Source: Rhizomucor pusillus (lineage: Eukaryota > Mucoromycota > Mucoromycetes > Mucorales > Lichtheimiaceae). From it: DNA of 63,085 nucleotides. The notes under the pieces were generated by a model that was not told the origin of the DNA, did not search any database, and was given only the letters and a program-made list of their open reading frames with translations. Shown here one piece after another: positions 58,505-63,085 of the stretch. The DNA lies in assembly GCA_900175165.2 (NCBI GenBank), contig FWWN02000182.1, forward strand, positions 1-63,085. The letters run 5' to 3'. The first letter of the stretch is position 1. The number at the start of each line of letters is the position of its first letter. Both the position numbers and the translations under genes were made by a program.

Positions 58505-59225
58505 TTAAGCTCTCTACAAACACACGAAGGGTTTAGTCAAAGTGATTCTTCCACAATATACGCAATATATTTTTACCTTGGCGAAACGGAATCTCGGAGG
58601 AGGAGTACGGATGCGACGGTCAACGACGGAACGCACACGGACAACACGGGCGTGAATAGCGCAAGAGACGCAGTAGTGGAGCTTAACGTAAAGCTTGGGG
58701 ATGGCGTACTCTGCGAACAGATATAAAAAATTTAGCAAATGGCCAATCACAGAGGCATCATCGTCGGTTAAAGATAACGTACCTTCGTACACGGAAGCCT
58801 CCTGAAGATCACGGACAGCAGCAGCCTCGACCATGTTGCGAATGTTGAAACGCTTGATGGCCTTGTCCTATGGAACGGGGCGTCAGTAAAAACTCAGGGC
58901 GTGCATAAATATCCCCATTCAATGAAAATCTACCTTGGGGACACAGCGGGAGCAGTTAATGCAGCGAACAGACTTGGTGTGGCCACGGCCGCTCTTGTTA
59001 CGTCCGTTGTTTCTTCTCTTGCAGGTCTGTGAATTGGAAAGTGTCATTTAGCCATTGTGCCGACTAGAAAATTTTCTGACAACCATCCAAGTGCGGTAAC
59101 GTGAATTCCACAGCGATCTATCATTTGTTGAAACTATCTGTCCACTCGATGCGTCGACGATGGATGGGTTCACGTTGCTTTCTGATGTGCCACTGGATGG
59201 ATGTTACTATATATTATACGTACCA
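58505..59225 (-). CDS. RPS26: 40S ribosomal protein S26 (eS26)
   Basis: Small-subunit protein near the mRNA exit channel. Five coding exons (59223-59225, 58934-59026, 58783-58867, 58577-58710, 58505-58513) total 324 nt, 107 aa. The first coding exon is just the ATG, followed by a GTACGT donor; the second starts [20 protein letters not shown]. Zinc-binding cysteines are in [10 protein letters not shown] and [13 protein letters not shown]. The motif [20 protein letters not shown] and the basic tail [13 protein letters not shown] are typical. The last exon adds only Arg-Ala-stop; without it the frame would run into an intron giving an unlike tail. The short C-terminus (most eS26 have a longer tail) is normal for some fungi. 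Confidence 0.95.
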
Positions 59226-62200
59226 TTTTTGAAAGGAGGAGTATACGTCCCAGGCAGCGGGGCTGGACATTAACGGCATGGCTGAGTTGGAATTGCTTTT
59301 CTGAGGTTCCGTTCGGCGTTGCTGGCTGCAGGAGTAGTTTCTGCTTCTAATCATCAGTATATGATTTACAAGAGACTAACTGTGTATCTTAATCGTCAAA
59401 ATGATTTGCTCAGTAAATTATGATGTCTAAAGAGCAACCCTTTTTAATTGCTGTGCTTCAGACATTCGCAGACTGGCTTGATCATATGCCACTAAAGCAT
59501 CGCCGATCACTTAACGTGAAGACGATATGATTATAGTTATTAAATACTATAGACCAAGCTTTTAAACATTAAGTCTTGATTCTTTAGGCAAATTGGCTTT
59601 GCGTCGCTTCTCTGCTCTGTCCTTGTGTTTCTCCCTGTCTTACAACAATATAAGCTGTTTTTATCAAACGTTACGATACAATCATTCAAAAGAGACCTTT
59701 TGACAACGCAGTCCTGAGGTGTTGTGCGTGTATGTGTGTATTAGCGGTAGTAGAAGGGGACAGTTAAATCTGTGAGGCTCTTGTTTATTGTGTTCGAAAG
59801 GCCCAAATCCTTGTCGATTCGGATGCTGGAAACGACCAGAAAATTTGCAACTTTTGTGCCAATCAAGAGTTTGTCTGCATTATCATGATAGACCTTGGAG
59901 ACACATACGTCTCGGTACAAGCAGCAGAAAGGTGACAGCGAAGAATCCACAGTAAATCGCTGATGTAATCTTCGCTATTGGTGTCAAAATATTTGTAGAT
60001 TATCATTGCCGGCTGCTCTTGGATAAGTGGTAGACAAGTCAGGAACTTGATGTTGGAAGCGCCAATAGGGTTTCCGAGCTAGCCACCACGTTTATCGAGC
60101 GCTCGCCAGCAATGAATATCGTGAATGGCCCCACGTTACTTGTTCGGATAATGAGTTCTTTGCAGTCTTGGAGAAGTGGAAATCTGTTCTCATCGGGGCC
60201 CCTTTCGCGCTCGCTTCGCTCACTGCGCTTGGTGGGGAAACCCCATTTCTAATCTAAACTGAGAGTAATAGACTCGCTTGGCCTTCGTAAACCTCCATTC
60301 TCCGGCGTTTTTGCATCCACTTCGATTCTGCAAACACACCAGCGTCGAATTTCCCCTTTACCAGGATGAGAGCAGTTGCAAAGGCAGTCGATTATGGTGC
60401 CCAGCTCCAAAAAGAGGGAGGATGCTTTTCACGATGCGGACGCGTAAACTGTCTTGTGAAATGCTGCGTATTGCTTCAAGAGACGCGTAGGCGGCGATAT
60501 CTGATATTCGCGAGACCATCCCCAGTCCTCTTGAGATGTGCTACTTGACTTGACTACAGTACCTATGGAATACCAGTATATGCCGTCATTTACATTGAAT
60601 AATTACGTCTCGTTGATAGCTACTAACGTTTGTGTGCCTTTTTGTAGAGCCAAGGTCTCTTTGACCACGGCGGCTTTTCCTCACTGCAGGATATTCTGGG
60701 TCATCCGGTAGCCATGTAGGCGAGAAATTGCAACGACGGGACTTTCTCGTAAATAAATATCAGACAATGATAAACTGCTGATAAGAAATAAAAGAAAAAA
60801 AGGAGTATTTGGAAAAGAAGAACGTAAAACAAAGAAATGTTCGACATCCATCAACAGATCCCATTTTTGTATGACAGGTGCATACATCAGTATGGTGTAG
60901 CCTAGCGATCTACATCTTTAGATGACAATATGGGCAACGTCCACGCCAATGTTTTGCTAACTTCTCGATGATCAACTGTGTACGTCTGCTGCATCTTTTT
61001 GAACTGTTCTTCTCAGTGTGCGGTCCGTCTTCCTTACCTTTGGCTTTCAAAGCATCAAGCGTTCCACGTGGTTTGCGTTTGCAACGAGCGGAGCAATCAA
61101 GCAAGGCAAAATAAAGTGATCATATACACGTGAAGCACTGCACCCAACCTTTCGGAATAACTGGTAACCATCAAGTACCAAAGGAAATTCTCAGAGCTTT
61201 TCAATAAAAGTGAAATTCACTCGATACAGCTTCGAGGCCTCGATAGCTCGTCTTCCAGAGTGACTTGCAAAATCCAGCCGATCCTGTCAAACCTACAGAC
61301 AGCGTTACGGATAATATTCCAGGAAGCAAGGAGAGAAAAGGATAATCACGGGACACACTACTTGTCGATGTAGGCCTGGAAAAAGGACTCAGAGTGGGGG
61401 ATCCAACCGCGGATATTTAGTGACCAACTTGGCTACTCCGATAATCTTAGATGTCCAGTTGGTCATTTTGTGCTAAGCTCATTCCGACGTACACCTAGAA
61501 AATCTGGTAAGTGCTTAAGCAATCACATAAAAAAGCTTACATGTGCAAGATTATCACATCTAGCAGAGCAAGCTGCTGCTGCTGCTGCTCTGATCAGAGT
61601 TGACAGAAAGAAGCTTTGCTTGAAGAAGTTGTTGGTCAATCCCGTCACTGTATCGGCTTGCCAGTGTTGAAATTGCATCGCTGCTGCCGTCTATGGCTCG
61701 ACGGTTTGCCTGTCCTTCACGCAGCTGCGCTTTCGCGGTGTTCTTTCGTCCAACAGCCTGGTCAAGCCGCATCTTGTGCTTCTTTCCTTGTTCTCTTCAG
61801 TTGCCTCCACAGCAGCTCTTCCACGCAGCTTCATTTACACAAAGTGTCACCTCATGGAGACCTTTGGCCGCTCGGCCGTATCTTCTTCGGTTCACAGACA
61901 CTCAAAGAGAGAAGACAACATGTCAAACATTCAACATTTCTCAACTTTTGCTCTTTGCCATGAAAGCTGGCAGTCGCCAATCTGTGGCATTAATTTATGA
62001 AGCGAGTCTTAGCAGATATTGTGATTTCAAGCATTTCATAACATTTATGTCCATGGAAACATTTCGCGAAAGCATAAAAGTGCACGGTGCATGGAAGAGA
62101 GCGATTTCAAAGTCAGACTGATCTTGACAAAAGTGATGGGAAGCGAACCTTTGGAAGTTAGTCACCCTCCAAAAGACCATAAATACCCCCTTTCCCTGCC

Positions 62201-63085
62201 TGTTTTCCCTTTTCAATCACTTTTTTCACTTCCAAAGTGGGAATCCCTTCATGAAAGACACGGACGGATTGAGTGGAGTGGTCGGACGGCACCCAAGGTA
62301 ACACGTAGTCATGCTAACATTTATGTAGGGACGATTTGGGGGGACACGTTCATTCGTCTGCAGCGACCTCTGTATCTAGGGTATTGACCGCTTTTCGAAC
62401 CCCAATGATGCGAGTAGCAGACGAGTGCGCGTGGGGACTGACTAGTGCCGCCTCCTCCTGGTGGTCCCTGGATATATCGTTGACTTCTTGTCGACGTGAA
62501 CCAAACGGCACTACTTTAGCATAGAAATCTTTTGTCTTTCAATAGAGATTGCTTTTGACTTTAATCTTTTCATCTTCTTGTCTTCTTTTACAATAATGAA
62601 TAAAGATAGCTCTTGTAAAAAGTACTCTTCCTCTGCTTTGCTTGTCTTGTCTTGCATGCATGTTGCGAGTGTTATGTGTCTTGAAAGTAATCTCCATTGA
62701 ACGTGTGATCACTGCACAATACTAGTTTGCTTTCACGTCTTTGGCTCTTCTGTTTACGCTGCCTCTAAAGATACTGTGAATAGCGTTTGGTGCGTCGAAA
62801 CGCGTCGAGTCAAACAAAAAACGATACTCTGGCAGTCAAAATCGAAGTGGGCTGCTCCAACAATGAATCAAGATCCTGTAGCAAAGACAGGCTTCTTAGC
62901 AATGGGATGCAGTCAACATTTTTCCATGACTAATGCCAGTGCTGTCCAACGCTCTGTAGCTTATTTCTTGATCTCGATTTCTTCTTCGTTGCGTACTGCT
63001 TCTACTACTGTCAAAATCACTTCTTGGGAGGGGTGCACTTTCACGTGTTTGAAAAAGTTTTTCTCTTGCTTTCTCAGGCCCTCAG
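59226..63085. other. Long right-edge region, no confident gene
   Basis: Nearly 3.9 kb upstream of RPS26. It contains the RPS26 promoter, a weak coding relic (59741-60250), a GCTCGCTTCGCTCACTGCGC stretch at about 60209-60230, and a GCT repeat at 61569-61590. Short frames at 60910-61104 (Lys-rich, ending CPYCHLKM) and 61560-61963 have no known family. The final 500 bp are pyrimidine-rich like a promoter, and a gene may start beyond the window. Confidence 0.45.
59741..60250 (-). pseudogene. Possible decayed coding sequence
   Basis: On the minus strand one frame reads PLLQDCKELIIRTSNVGPFT followed by IFIAGERSINVVASSETLLA and then stops. A shifted frame continues KFLTCLPLIQEQPAMIIYKY and DYISDLLWILRCHLSAACTE. 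The composition is protein-like on both sides of a single frame change near 60030, which suggests a broken gene. I do not recognise the family, and an intron could also explain the break. Confidence 0.3.

Overview
The window is a stretch of fungal nuclear DNA. Genes are broken by many short spliceosomal introns, mostly 50-90 nt with GTAAGT-like donors and TAG/CAG acceptors. The gene set (Vam7, Get2, Vtc4, Loa1/Vps66, Ams1, Pcs60, Avo1/Sin1, hybrid histidine kinase) is fungal. A complex I assembly factor (NDUFAF4-like) excludes budding yeasts that lack complex I. The Fanzor-like relic, the TA-flanked mariner-like element and the dense short introns suggest an early-diverging fungus, most likely Mucorales (Mucoromycota). 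This placement is an inference from gene style; no phylogeny was run.

Layout. 1-3.9 kb: accessory DNA with a decayed Fanzor (eukaryotic TnpB-like) gene, a 99-bp MITE and a fragment of a mariner-like inverted repeat. 4-16.7 kb: Vam7-type SNARE, Dld3-type D-2-hydroxyacid dehydrogenase, SLC35F transporter, spermidine synthase, TORC2 subunit Sin1/Avo1, and a secreted Ser-rich Kre9/Knh1-like protein. 16.96 kb: a 21-N assembly gap. 17.1-19.8 kb: a RasGEF whose 5' end is unresolved. 20.13-22.41 kb: a TA-flanked element with ~110-bp inverted repeats, a broken transposase, a second ORF family and a nested MITE. 23.1-31.8 kb: GET2, SDH2, NDUFAF4-like, LOA1-like acyltransferase and a double-BTB/CAP-Gly protein. 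33.6-44.2 kb: mitoribosomal MRP49-like protein, a coiled-coil protein, VTC4 polyphosphate polymerase and a 1693-residue hybrid histidine kinase. 45.5-52.3 kb: a small basic ORF, a membrane Kelch protein, peroxisomal CoA ligase PCS60, and prefoldin 1 tail-to-tail with ATP synthase subunit d. 52.7-59.2 kb: vacuolar alpha-mannosidase AMS1 and ribosomal protein S26. 59.2-63.1 kb: mostly non-coding with one weak coding relic.

Most genes are independent housekeeping loci; I see no metabolic or defence cluster. Several themes recur by function (respiration: SDH2, NDUFAF4, ATP7, D-2-hydroxyacid dehydrogenase; vacuole: VAM7, VTC4, AMS1), but eukaryotic gene order does not imply co-regulation.

The most unusual layer is splicing. 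I traced about 99 introns by hand so that conserved protein motifs read through in frame. Four use GC-AG boundaries, all with the donor GCAAGT. Several genes need micro-exons: two of 7 nt, one of 9 nt, one of 16 nt and a candidate of 3 nt. Exon sums were checked to be multiples of three for every complete multi-exon gene; no transcript data were available.
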